DNA of 64,000 nucleotides from Phycisphaerae bacterium. Lineage in GTDB: Bacteria > Planctomycetota > Phycisphaerae > Sedimentisphaerales > Anaerobacaceae. The stretch covers positions 1 through 64,000 of the forward strand of contig JAUXAL010000010.1 in the NCBI GenBank assembly GCA_030619925.1, written 5' to 3'. Positions within the stretch are counted from its first letter, which is position 1. Every line of letters starts with the position of its first letter. The translations under genes were made by a program, and so were the position numbers. Positions 26,417 to 34,465 of this stretch are shown one piece after another. The notes below the pieces were generated by a model that saw nothing but the letters and a program-made list of their open reading frames with translations, was not told where the DNA came from and did no database searches.

Positions 26417-26528
26417 AGATAGAGATAATAATTTTCGTGACATAATGCCGAGCAATTATTATATTGAAATGTCAAGAGTATGAACAATTTGTGCAAAAGG
26501 GAATTTTTTGCTGAGAAAGGATACTTTT

Positions 26529-28010
26529 ATGATTTTGAAATCAATTACGAAAGCGGTTTTGATAAGCCTTCTCTTGAGTGTCTATGGTTGCACAAGTGGT
26601 CTTTCAGATGGGCCTCATCAAGCCACCGGTATTAAGATTGGCGAGGTGACAGACAATACAGCGATAGTCTGGACGCGTCTTACGCGCAATCCGGAACGGG
26701 TCGGAACAGAAGCACCTATGCCGCAGATTCTTTATCGCGACCCCAAGACCGGCGAACTAACCGAGAGACGCGGAGGAAGGCCTAATCTACCACCTGTCGT
26801 CAACTTTCCCGAGGGTTCAACAATCCAGACCATTGAAGGGGCCGTACCGGGGGCGCCGGGGACAGTCAGGGTCCTGTACAAGATAAAGGGAGCTTCCGAT
26901 TGGAAATCCACTAATTGGAAAGCCGTCGACCCGCAGCGCGATTACACCGGTCAATTCAAATTGACCGGCCTCAAGCCTAACGCTGAGTACCAGGTACGTG
27001 TGGAGGCCGGCGCCGGTGCAGGAGGAAAGAAAGGACAGGTCGTAGCCGGCAGGTTTCGAACAGCACCACGCGCCGATCAACCTGAACGGGTCGTCTTTAT
27101 GGTTTCAACGGGTCAAGCTTATCCCGATCAAGACGTTCCCGGCGGCGGTTTCAAGATATATCCGGCCATGCTCAAGCTCGATCCCAGCTTCTTTGTCCAT
27201 ACCGGCGACATACTCTATTACGACAAGTTGGCCAAAACGATTGAGCTGGCCCGCTGGCATTGGCAAAGAATGTACAGCTTGGGTACCAACGTTGAATTTC
27301 ATCGCCAGGTGGCCAGCTATTTCATCAAGGATGACCATGACACCTGGAGGAACGATTGCTGGCCCGACATGGAAACTAAATTTATGGGGGATTTCACGTT
27401 CGAGCAAGGGCAGGCGGTATTCCTGGAGCAAATACCAATGGGTGAGCGAACCTGGCGAACCTTTCGGTGGGGCAAGGACCTGCAGATATGGCTGGTCGAA
27501 GGTCGTGATTTTCGCAGTCCCAACACAATGCCTGATGGACCTGATAAAACAATCTGGGGCGAAAAACAGAAAGCATGGTTCAAACGGACCGTCCGCAAAT
27601 CAGACGCCACATTTCGTATTCTGATCAGTCCAACGCCTCTTGTAGGGCCCGACCGAACGAATAAACATGACAATCATTCAAATGTAGATTTTGCACACGA
27701 AGGCAATGAGCTAAGGAAGTTTATCTCGAAACAGAAGAACATGTACGTTCTCTGTGGAGACCGTCACTGGCAGTATGTATCGGTGGATGCCAAAACGGGC
27801 GTGCGGGAATACTCGTGCGGGCCAGCCAGCAACGAACATGCCGGCGGCTGGAGCAATGACCAAAGACTTCCGGAGCATCGGTACTTAAATGTGATTGGCG
27901 GATTCCTCGCCGTCACAGTTGACCGGTCAGAGGGCAAGCCCACATTGACCTTCCGGCATTACGGCGTTGAAGGTAACGTTCTAAATGAGGACCGTCGAGT
28001 GGCCCAATAG
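26529..28010 (+). CDS. PhoD-like phosphatase lipoprotein
   Basis: The 493-residue protein has a lipoprotein signal (MILKSITKAVLISLLLSVYGC, lipobox VYGC). An N-terminal Fn3-like domain typical of alkaline phosphatase D follows (GIKIGEVTDNTAIVWTRLT; FKLTGLKPNAEYQVRVEA). The metallophosphatase core has HTGDILYYD, KDDHDTWRNDCWPD and CGDRHWQYVS, the expected metal ligands of the PhoD family. PhoD enzymes cleave phosphodiesters or monoesters outside the cytoplasm using Fe/Ca. The start is ATG 26529 with binding site GAAAGGA; the frame opens earlier with TTG at 26508. The substrate is not known. The gene sits among sulfatase and propeller genes, so a role in polymer degradation is possible. Confidence 0.85.
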   Translation: MILKSITKAVLISLLLSVYGCTSGLSDGPHQATGIKIGEVTDNTAIVWTRLTRNPERVGTEAPMPQILYRDPKTGELTERRGGRPNLPPVVNFPEGSTIQTIEGAVPGAPGTVRVLYKIKGASDWKSTNWKAVDPQRDYTGQFKLTGLKPNAEYQVRVEAGAGAGGKKGQVVAGRFRTAPRADQPERVVFMVSTGQAYPDQDVPGGGFKIYPAMLKLDPSFFVHTGDILYYDKLAKTIELARWHWQRMYSLGTNVEFHRQVASYFIKDDHDTWRNDCWPDMETKFMGDFTFEQGQAVFLEQIPMGERTWRTFRWGKDLQIWLVEGRDFRSPNTMPDGPDKTIWGEKQKAWFKRTVRKSDATFRILISPTPLVGPDRTNKHDNHSNVDFAHEGNELRKFISKQKNMYVLCGDRHWQYVSVDAKTGVREYSCGPASNEHAGGWSNDQRLPEHRYLNVIGGFLAVTVDRSEGKPTLTFRHYGVEGNVLNEDRRVAQ

Positions 28011-28065
28011 AGATCGCTGCACATAATCGCCCCCTTTGCCGTCTGCGGCAGCAGACAAGGGAGTA

Positions 28066-29334
28066 TCATTCATGCCTCAAAGCCACGATGGGTTCTACTT
28101 TGGCGGCGTGCACGGCAGGATATAATCCGAAGAGAATGCCAATGGTCATGCTGATTAGAAGCGGCAGTAGAATTCCTTGCAAGGTTATCACTGTTGTCAT
28201 CCCGGAAAAATACGTTATCAAAAACGGGATAAGAACCCCCACACCCAACCCAATGATGCCGCCGGTAGTAGACAGTACTGTGGTCTCAATAAGGAACTGA
28301 TAGATAATCTGCCTCCGCTTGGCACCAATAGCCCGCCTGATTCCTATCTCGCGCGTACGTTCTGTTACCGAAGCCAGCATAATATTCATTATTCCGATTC
28401 CGCCGACCAACAAGCTGATGCCGGCTATAGACCCCAGTACAATATTGAACGTCCGCTTGGTAGCTTCGGCCTGTTTTAACAGTGCCAAAGGAACGCTGAC
28501 AACATAGTCCACCTTCTTGTGAAAGCGCCCCAGCATTTCCTCGATCCCAGCTGCTATGGCCTCCACATGCTCGCCGCTGTCAGCTTGAACAATTATCTGA
28601 TGCAGCTCGACAAGCTCCATCGTCCGCGTACCCGCTGTTTCTTTGCTGAACACGTCACCAAAGTATTTGCGTGCTACCGTCATAGGAATATAGACGTCTA
28701 TCTCTTCGTCAGGTATCTGAATGCTCCCGGCCTGGCCGCTTTCACTTTTTACAATACCTACGACCTCAAAATGATCGCCGCCAATGCGGACAGTCTGGCC
28801 GATAGTATGCTCGGTCGCCAGCAGCTTGCGTGCGCCAAACTCAGTCAGAACGGCCACTGGTGACTGCTTTTCCTCATCCTGTGGAATGAGCACACGGCCG
28901 GCGAGGACCTCCCGGGGCACAAGCTTGAACCATTCCGGTGTCGTCCCGACCACGCGAAGTTCCATCGCTCTCTCGCCGAGACGTGTGACCTTTCGCACGA
29001 GTTTCACCGGCGCGGTCTGCTTGACATTTCCGAAACTCTCAGCGACTCTGATATGATCCTCGTAAGTCAGCCCATATATACTCATATGTGAATGAGTTGT
29101 ACTGGTGGCCTCTTCTTCCGCGGACTTGACCGATGAGATAATTATGTTGTTGCTGCCAAGTTTTCGAATCTGTTCAAGAGCTTCTTTGCTGGCCCCTTCG
29201 CCCACAGACAGCATGGCCACGACACTTCCTACACCAAAGACAACTCCCAGCATAGTTAGAAATGAGCGCATCTTGTGAAGCAGCAGATTCTCAATGCCCA
29301 ACAGTATGTTTCTCAGGATTTTAGTTTGCCTCAT
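28066..29334 (-). CDS. ABC transporter permease, MacB/FtsX type
   Basis: The 422-residue protein has the MacB/LolC layout. One membrane helix (HKMRSFLTMLGVVFGVGSVVAMLSV) precedes a large periplasmic MacB-type domain (residues about 50-290). Three helices follow near the C-terminus (FNIVLGSIAGISLLVGGIGIMNIMLASV; LSTTGGIIGLGVGVLIPFLITYF; LLPLLISMTIGILFGLYPAVHAAKVEPIVALRHE). The sequence ERTREIGIRRAIGAKRRQI is the classic permease cytoplasmic motif. ATG 29334 has binding site GGAGAG and overlaps the end of the ATPase gene by 14 bases. It works with the ATPase, adaptor and TolC-like protein upstream. Confidence 0.92.
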   Translation of the reverse strand: MRQTKILRNILLGIENLLLHKMRSFLTMLGVVFGVGSVVAMLSVGEGASKEALEQIRKLGSNNIIISSVKSAEEEATSTTHSHMSIYGLTYEDHIRVAESFGNVKQTAPVKLVRKVTRLGERAMELRVVGTTPEWFKLVPREVLAGRVLIPQDEEKQSPVAVLTEFGARKLLATEHTIGQTVRIGGDHFEVVGIVKSESGQAGSIQIPDEEIDVYIPMTVARKYFGDVFSKETAGTRTMELVELHQIIVQADSGEHVEAIAAGIEEMLGRFHKKVDYVVSVPLALLKQAEATKRTFNIVLGSIAGISLLVGGIGIMNIMLASVTERTREIGIRRAIGAKRRQIIYQFLIETTVLSTTGGIIGLGVGVLIPFLITYFSGMTTVITLQGILLPLLISMTIGILFGLYPAVHAAKVEPIVALRHE

Positions 29335-30046
29335 CGGGACTCTCCTCAATTCTGTCGATCACACCATCTATCATGTGCAACATGTTTTGGGCATGTTTGG
29401 CGATAAAAGATTCATGGGTCACTATAATTATCGTCTTGCCCTGGCGGTTCAGCTTCTTAAGGAGTTCCAGTATCTGCTCTCCTGTTGCCGAATCCAGATT
29501 ACCTGTAGGCTCATCTGCGAAAATTATCTGAGGGTCGTTGGCCAATGCCCTGGCGATAGCGACCCTCTGCATTTCACCACCGGACAGCTCTGTGGGTCGA
29601 TGACCCACTCTATCTCCAAGTCCTACTTCGTGCGCGAGCTCCTCTGCACGCTGAGCGCTTCGTGTTGCATCCCACCCCAGATAATAAAGCGGCAGCTCTA
29701 TGTTTCTTTGGACGGTCAACTGAGGTATCAAGTTGAAGCTCTGGAACACGAATCCAAGATACTTGAGCCGAAATTCACTTAAGGAATCGTCATCAAGGCT
29801 GCTCACATCCCGGCCTTCAAGATAATACCGGCCTGAGGTTAACCGATCCAAACATCCAAGGATGTTCATCATGGTGCTTTTGCCTGAACCGCTGGGCCCC
29901 ATGATGGCCCAGAAGCTGCCCTTTTTGAATGACAAAGTTACACCGGCTAACGCCCTTACTTCCTGCGTTCCCATTTGGTAAATCTTGTAGGCGTCTTCGA
30001 GCCTGACAATTTCATTATTGTGTTGTCCAACGGACTCTTCAGCCAT
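29321..30046 (-). CDS. ABC transporter ATPase, MacB/LolD type
   Basis: The 241-residue ATPase carries Walker A GPSGSGKST, Q-loop (FVFQSFNLIPQLTV), signature LSGGEMQ, Walker B IIFADEPTGNLDS and switch His (VTHES). It powers the permease encoded next by a mechanotransmission cycle, as in MacB. Its ATG directly follows the stop of the adaptor gene, so translation is probably coupled. Confidence 0.95.
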   Translation of the reverse strand: MAEESVGQHNNEIVRLEDAYKIYQMGTQEVRALAGVTLSFKKGSFWAIMGPSGSGKSTMMNILGCLDRLTSGRYYLEGRDVSSLDDDSLSEFRLKYLGFVFQSFNLIPQLTVQRNIELPLYYLGWDATRSAQRAEELAHEVGLGDRVGHRPTELSGGEMQRVAIARALANDPQIIFADEPTGNLDSATGEQILELLKKLNRQGKTIIIVTHESFIAKHAQNMLHMIDGVIDRIEESPDEAN

Positions 30047-31990
30047 CTACCGGTCCCCCTCTGAATCTTGCTGTCCGGACCTTGCTCGGCCTGCTGGAGC
30101 CGTGCTTTGCAGCTGCTGGCGCATCCTTTGTCGTTCTTCGGGCGACAAATTCTCGAATCTCTGCCTCATCTTTTCCCTTTCTTTCTGCCGCTCTTCAGGT
30201 GACATGTTCTGTAATCTCTGCCGCATCCTTTCCCTCTGTTCAGAAGATAACTCTGGAGATCCTTCTCTACCCCGTTGCCCTTGCCTGGCACCACGACCTT
30301 CTCTGTCGGGCCCTTCTGGACGACCTGCTCTTTGCGGTTGTTCATCTGCTAAATCACCGGAGGGGATATTGCGCGTATTTACATCTGTTCCATTGATTTC
30401 TTCAAGTCTCTGGCTTACCCTTTGTTCCACGGAACCAGAAGCGAGCGCCGAATCGGGAATTTCAGTGATGATGTCCTCCGATTCCGATTCAATAGTACCA
30501 GACTTTAGAGGAGGCGTCAGCAGGACAACTTCACCTTCTTGAAGTCCACTGATGATTCGAACCATCCTATTGTTATCCAGACCAATTTCAACCTTGCGGG
30601 GCTCAATAGCTTTTTCGCTCACGATATGAATGGTGGGCTCTCCCCGAACTCGTATGACGGCCTGAACAGGTATGTATACAGCGTTATCATACTGTTCTAT
30701 TATAATCTCAGCCTTACAGCTCATCCCCGTGCGAAGTGAGCTGTCATTGTCTTCCAGGTATATATCCGTGTCGTAGACTTTAAGATCCGGATTCATCCAC
30801 ATACTGCGTGCGTCCGGCAGGGGAGCGATCCGAGCCAGGCGGCCCAGGAATTTCTTTCCCTGCAGCGCATCAACAGTGATTATGGCAGGAAGCCCCAGGC
30901 GCACCTTCTCCAGACTCGACTCATGAACACTCACCTCCGCCATAGCTGAATCTGCTGTCGGCAGATATATGATTTCTTCCCGTTCGTGAACTTCCGCGCC
31001 CTCTTCCAGAGGCTCCCGACGGCCTCGGAAGGGCCCGCCTCTTTGAGCACTGGTGGCATAGATCACCAGTCCGTCCGCAGGGGCATATATCTTAGCTTTG
31101 GCGAGCTGTTCAATGAGCTTCTGGAGCTTATCCTTCTGACGCGCATATTCAAGCTCCTTGGCCTTTAAGTTCGCCTCGGCCTGTACGACATCGGCCCGGG
31201 CCTTACGCTCTGTCCGCTCCAGCGCCATTTTGGCCTGGTGGACGTCGCTTTTGAGCTGCGCTATATTTCGCTTCCTGGTGAAATCCTCCAGCAATTCAAG
31301 ATCGTTTTTTGACAGTTTCAAATCCAGGTCCCTTCGGCTCTCCATGAGCTGGTCGGCCAGCAATTCGTTCTCCGCGATGTACTTCTCCTCATAGAGTCTT
31401 TCCGACCATTCCAGGGTCTGCTGGGCACGCTTAAGCTCTTCCTCTGCCAGCGTTATCTTGCCTTCGGCCGCTGTTACCTCGTTTGGATATAGCCCGTCAT
31501 TGTACTGCTCCAAATCTTGTTCGGCAAATTCGAAAGTAAGCTCGGCTTTGTCAATGTCGCTCTCGGCTTGGTTCTTTACCACCGCAAGATTTTCCGTCGC
31601 GTTGATATAGGCGGCTTCTGCATTCTGGACGCGAATTTCCTCGTCGATCTTGTCATCCTCCGTTTCGCTCGCGTCCAGCTCAAACAGAAGGTCCCCCTTC
31701 TTGACGCGGCTGCCTTCGGGAACCAGAGTGATGATCTGGGACCTGCCTTCACACTCGTTCTTGATGATGATTTGTTCTCTAGACTTGATCGTGCCCGACT
31801 CGAGTACGCTGATGGTCAAAGGACCTCGTTTCGCAACGAAGGTAGCAAGGTTGCCCATCGGGTCCTCACCACCGCGCACCACTTTGAGCCACACTACAAT
31901 CAGGACGATTGAAGCAGCCACCACAATCGCGCCAATTGTTCTGGGAGATTTGAGCCCACGACGACCGTTTTTTGCATTATTTTTCGACAT
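30047..31990 (-). CDS. Periplasmic adaptor (HlyD/MacA-type) with a charged C-terminal tail
   Basis: The 647-residue adaptor has an N-terminal membrane helix (TIGAIVVAASIVLIVVWLKV). A lipoyl/barrel half follows (LSVLESGTIKSREQIIIKNECEG...LVPEGSRVKKGDLLFELD), then a long coiled-coil hairpin near 120-320 rich in Glu/Lys/Leu, then the second lipoyl and beta-barrel parts (KIYAPADGLVIYAT...AIITVDALQGKKFLG). The C-terminal 150 residues are low-complexity, with repeated SPEERQ/RMRQ units, unusual for the family. The binding site GGAGGTGA is strong and the start overlaps the TolC-like gene end by 14 bases. It bridges the ABC permease to the outer-membrane channel. Confidence 0.9.
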   Translation of the reverse strand: MSKNNAKNGRRGLKSPRTIGAIVVAASIVLIVVWLKVVRGGEDPMGNLATFVAKRGPLTISVLESGTIKSREQIIIKNECEGRSQIITLVPEGSRVKKGDLLFELDASETEDDKIDEEIRVQNAEAAYINATENLAVVKNQAESDIDKAELTFEFAEQDLEQYNDGLYPNEVTAAEGKITLAEEELKRAQQTLEWSERLYEEKYIAENELLADQLMESRRDLDLKLSKNDLELLEDFTRKRNIAQLKSDVHQAKMALERTERKARADVVQAEANLKAKELEYARQKDKLQKLIEQLAKAKIYAPADGLVIYATSAQRGGPFRGRREPLEEGAEVHEREEIIYLPTADSAMAEVSVHESSLEKVRLGLPAIITVDALQGKKFLGRLARIAPLPDARSMWMNPDLKVYDTDIYLEDNDSSLRTGMSCKAEIIIEQYDNAVYIPVQAVIRVRGEPTIHIVSEKAIEPRKVEIGLDNNRMVRIISGLQEGEVVLLTPPLKSGTIESESEDIITEIPDSALASGSVEQRVSQRLEEINGTDVNTRNIPSGDLADEQPQRAGRPEGPDREGRGARQGQRGREGSPELSSEQRERMRQRLQNMSPEERQKEREKMRQRFENLSPEERQRMRQQLQSTAPAGRARSGQQDSEGDR

Positions 31991-33902
31991 TATCGTTCAC
32001 CTCCGGCGAGAATTCCCGCCACAATCCACTTTCATCAACTTGTAGTAATCCCATATCTTGCTGCACCTCTAATTCTGCTATCCTATAATTTATGACCGCC
32101 GAAGTCAAGGAGTTTTGTGCACCAAGCAACGACTCCTGAGCCTCCAGCAAATCCCGGATTTGTGCCCTTCCCGCTTCAAGAAACAGGTTGGCGCTTTTTA
32201 CCCGCTTCTGCGCAACAACAACCGACCGGGTCTGAATTTTGAGACTTTCACGGGATTCAAGCAAATCACGCAGCTCGCCACGAACGGAAAGCTTAATCTG
32301 GTCTTCCAGCGTCTGTACATCCCTTACAGCTCGCTCCAGATTGATGAAGCTATTCCTGTAGGCATTACGTTCAGCGGTCCTCTCAATCGGCAAATCAAGA
32401 GTAAGCAACGCCGAATAGCTGCCTTGGTCAAAACGAAGTTCTGCATCGTCCCGGGTGGCTGACGCAACGCTTCTGCTCGCACCGATATCGGCAGAACCAA
32501 GAAGCGTAAGCTCGCCCCTCAACCTATCGGCCTGGATCACCACTTGCCTCTGGGCATCGTATACAGCCCCAAGTGCCGTGCGAAGGTCAAGCCGGTTGTC
32601 CAAAGCTAATCGTATAGCCGTTGATTCATCTATTTCGAGCGGGCCGGCGCCCTCGTCGCTGACCGGCACCAGTTCGATCGGGGCATCGGCCGGGGGCGTT
32701 TCCTGAGCCTCTTCGGAATCTTCTTGTCTTAGAATCTCTTCAACCAGTTTTGATGCGGGGACTCGTAGTTGTTCCAGGTCATTTGTATCCGGCTCAATCC
32801 GAGCATCGGGCGGAAGTCCAAGAGAACTCTTGAACGCATCGAGACGGTTCTTGTACCCCTCCGTCGCCAATATCCACTTGTTACGCGCCCCCAGCTCGCC
32901 CTGGACCGCCTGGTCAACCTGGATTTCGGACAGGCGTCCTGCGTCGGCCAATCTGCGAGACCGGCGGGCCGATGCTATTAGACTGCGGTAATTTTCCTCC
33001 ACATTCCTCACTTGATCCACCTGCCGCAAGACACCGAGATAATCCCTGGCCACATCAACAGCAAACGTACGTTTGAACCGCTCGAAATCGTAAATTTTAT
33101 ACACAACGTTCCGCTCCGCCTGGGTCAGCGGCTCTCTCACTATGTGTTTGCCCGAACCTCGCAACAGAGGTATCGATATTGAGGCATCTGCGGCCAGACC
33201 CAGGGATGATGCGCCTCCCTGCGTAAGTAGACTTGCCAAGTCGACCGCCAGCGCGGTGCTCAACTTAACTCCGCTTTGGAGCTTTCGGCCTAAGCCAACG
33301 TCGGCACTATTCACCGTGCCGCTGACCGTCCTGTTGCCGCTTGCGTCAGTGCTGAGGAGACTGGCGACCTGACCGGTAAAGATATTACGAAACTCATTAC
33401 GCTCCAGATCGAGGTCTAATGCCGCTCGAAAAACATCTTCCTTGCGGGACTGATACGCAGGACTGTTGCGTGCACCCACCTGTAGAGCCTGCATCAACGA
33501 CAATTTGAGCGGCTCGTTGGGAACGATAGGAATGTTCGGGTCATCATCCGAGCTAATGGGGCGAGGATAGTCTTCTTCGGGCCAGTGTTCGACGGGTTTG
33601 AGCTGGTCTGTGCCCAGCGACGCTTGCCCGGCGTGGGCGAGGTTCTGTCCTTCCAGGAGGCGACGCCGCAGAATATCACTCGGTCGTTCAATGTCAAAGG
33701 GCTCAGTTCTTCCAAGTGCTTCTTTTTGCTTTTCGGTGATGATGTCCGAAGCAACTTTGTCAGCCTCGCTGCGATACTCGGACGGCGATCGACACCCAGC
33801 CTGAACAAAGACCAACAAGACTAACAGCAACGTCATTAGGAGGGGGCAAAAACGCATTCTTTCGCGTTTGGGGGGCCACTTCTTTGTAGTTCCTTGCTGC
33901 AT
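31977..33902 (-). CDS. TolC-like outer-membrane efflux lipoprotein
   Basis: The 641-residue protein has a lipoprotein signal (MRFCPLLMTLLLVLLVFVQAGC, after a longer basic N-region) and the two repeated helical halves of the outer-membrane efflux family. The halves are near 150-350 (LMQALQVGARNSPAYQSRKED...) and 430-620 (IRLALDNRLDLRTALGAVYDAQ...). It is first in the operon with adaptor, ATPase and permease. I chose ATG 33902 because AGAGGT lies 6 bases upstream; ATG 33857, directly at the lipoprotein signal, is the alternative. The residues between the two starts come partly from a CGCGTTTGGGG phrase that recurs elsewhere. Confidence 0.88.
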   Translation of the reverse strand: MQQGTTKKWPPKRERMRFCPLLMTLLLVLLVFVQAGCRSPSEYRSEADKVASDIITEKQKEALGRTEPFDIERPSDILRRRLLEGQNLAHAGQASLGTDQLKPVEHWPEEDYPRPISSDDDPNIPIVPNEPLKLSLMQALQVGARNSPAYQSRKEDVFRAALDLDLERNEFRNIFTGQVASLLSTDASGNRTVSGTVNSADVGLGRKLQSGVKLSTALAVDLASLLTQGGASSLGLAADASISIPLLRGSGKHIVREPLTQAERNVVYKIYDFERFKRTFAVDVARDYLGVLRQVDQVRNVEENYRSLIASARRSRRLADAGRLSEIQVDQAVQGELGARNKWILATEGYKNRLDAFKSSLGLPPDARIEPDTNDLEQLRVPASKLVEEILRQEDSEEAQETPPADAPIELVPVSDEGAGPLEIDESTAIRLALDNRLDLRTALGAVYDAQRQVVIQADRLRGELTLLGSADIGASRSVASATRDDAELRFDQGSYSALLTLDLPIERTAERNAYRNSFINLERAVRDVQTLEDQIKLSVRGELRDLLESRESLKIQTRSVVVAQKRVKSANLFLEAGRAQIRDLLEAQESLLGAQNSLTSAVINYRIAELEVQQDMGLLQVDESGLWREFSPEVNDNVEK

Positions 33903-33908
33903 AAGCAC

Positions 33909-34465
33909 CTCTGTATAGACCTGCGTCCTACATGCATTGCAGAGGGACCACGCAAGGCGGGGTCCCTGCCCAATTTTTGCAAAGACTATTCCCTGTATTA
34001 ATATTTAAGACGGACTTCCTTGGGGTTTTATTGCAAAAAAGTCCTGATTTGCGGTTAGGAGCCTGTCCGAGCAATATCACTTGAAATTTATAAGTATTTG
34101 TCAATAAAAAACTTGGGTATTTTGGCCTGAAATCGCTAAGCCCCTTAATAGTAGAGACTTACGCATTTTGAGAACCAATAGTTGGACAAGCGGTTAGCTA
34201 AGTCATTATGGAGGACCTTGAAGCAAGATAGTCCGCAGGACGCCTTATGGCGGAACGGGTCATACACGAAAGCCGGCCAGAGTCACAACGTGACCTTAAT
34301 AAGCCATACTTGTCTGACGACAGTCAAGAGTCAAGTCGATGGCCGTGCTAAATGTAACTAAAAAAACTTGTGCCATTTCCGTCAATATAATAAATTATTA
34401 AGGGCCGTCTCGGCCACACACTATCAGAGGTTCGGTCCATTTTCGAAAAGTATTGGAGAAATACA
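33909..34465. other. Divergent intergenic region
   Basis: No gene is seen. It holds copy 3 of the CTTGTCTGACGACAGTCAAG repeat (34309-34328) and a TATAAT at 34386-34391 without a convincing -35 partner, upstream of the sulfatase at 34466. Confidence 0.45.
34309..34328 (+). repeat. CTTGTCTGACGACAGTCAAG repeat, copy 3
   Basis: An exact copy of the 20-base imperfect palindrome, in the region upstream of the sulfatase gene at 34466. Confidence 0.85.

Noticed and set aside
34386..34391. Promoter of the 34466 sulfatase at TATAAT
   Set aside because: No -35 box lies at 16-18 bases; the nearest TTGTGC is only 12 bases away, so only the -10-like box is noted.
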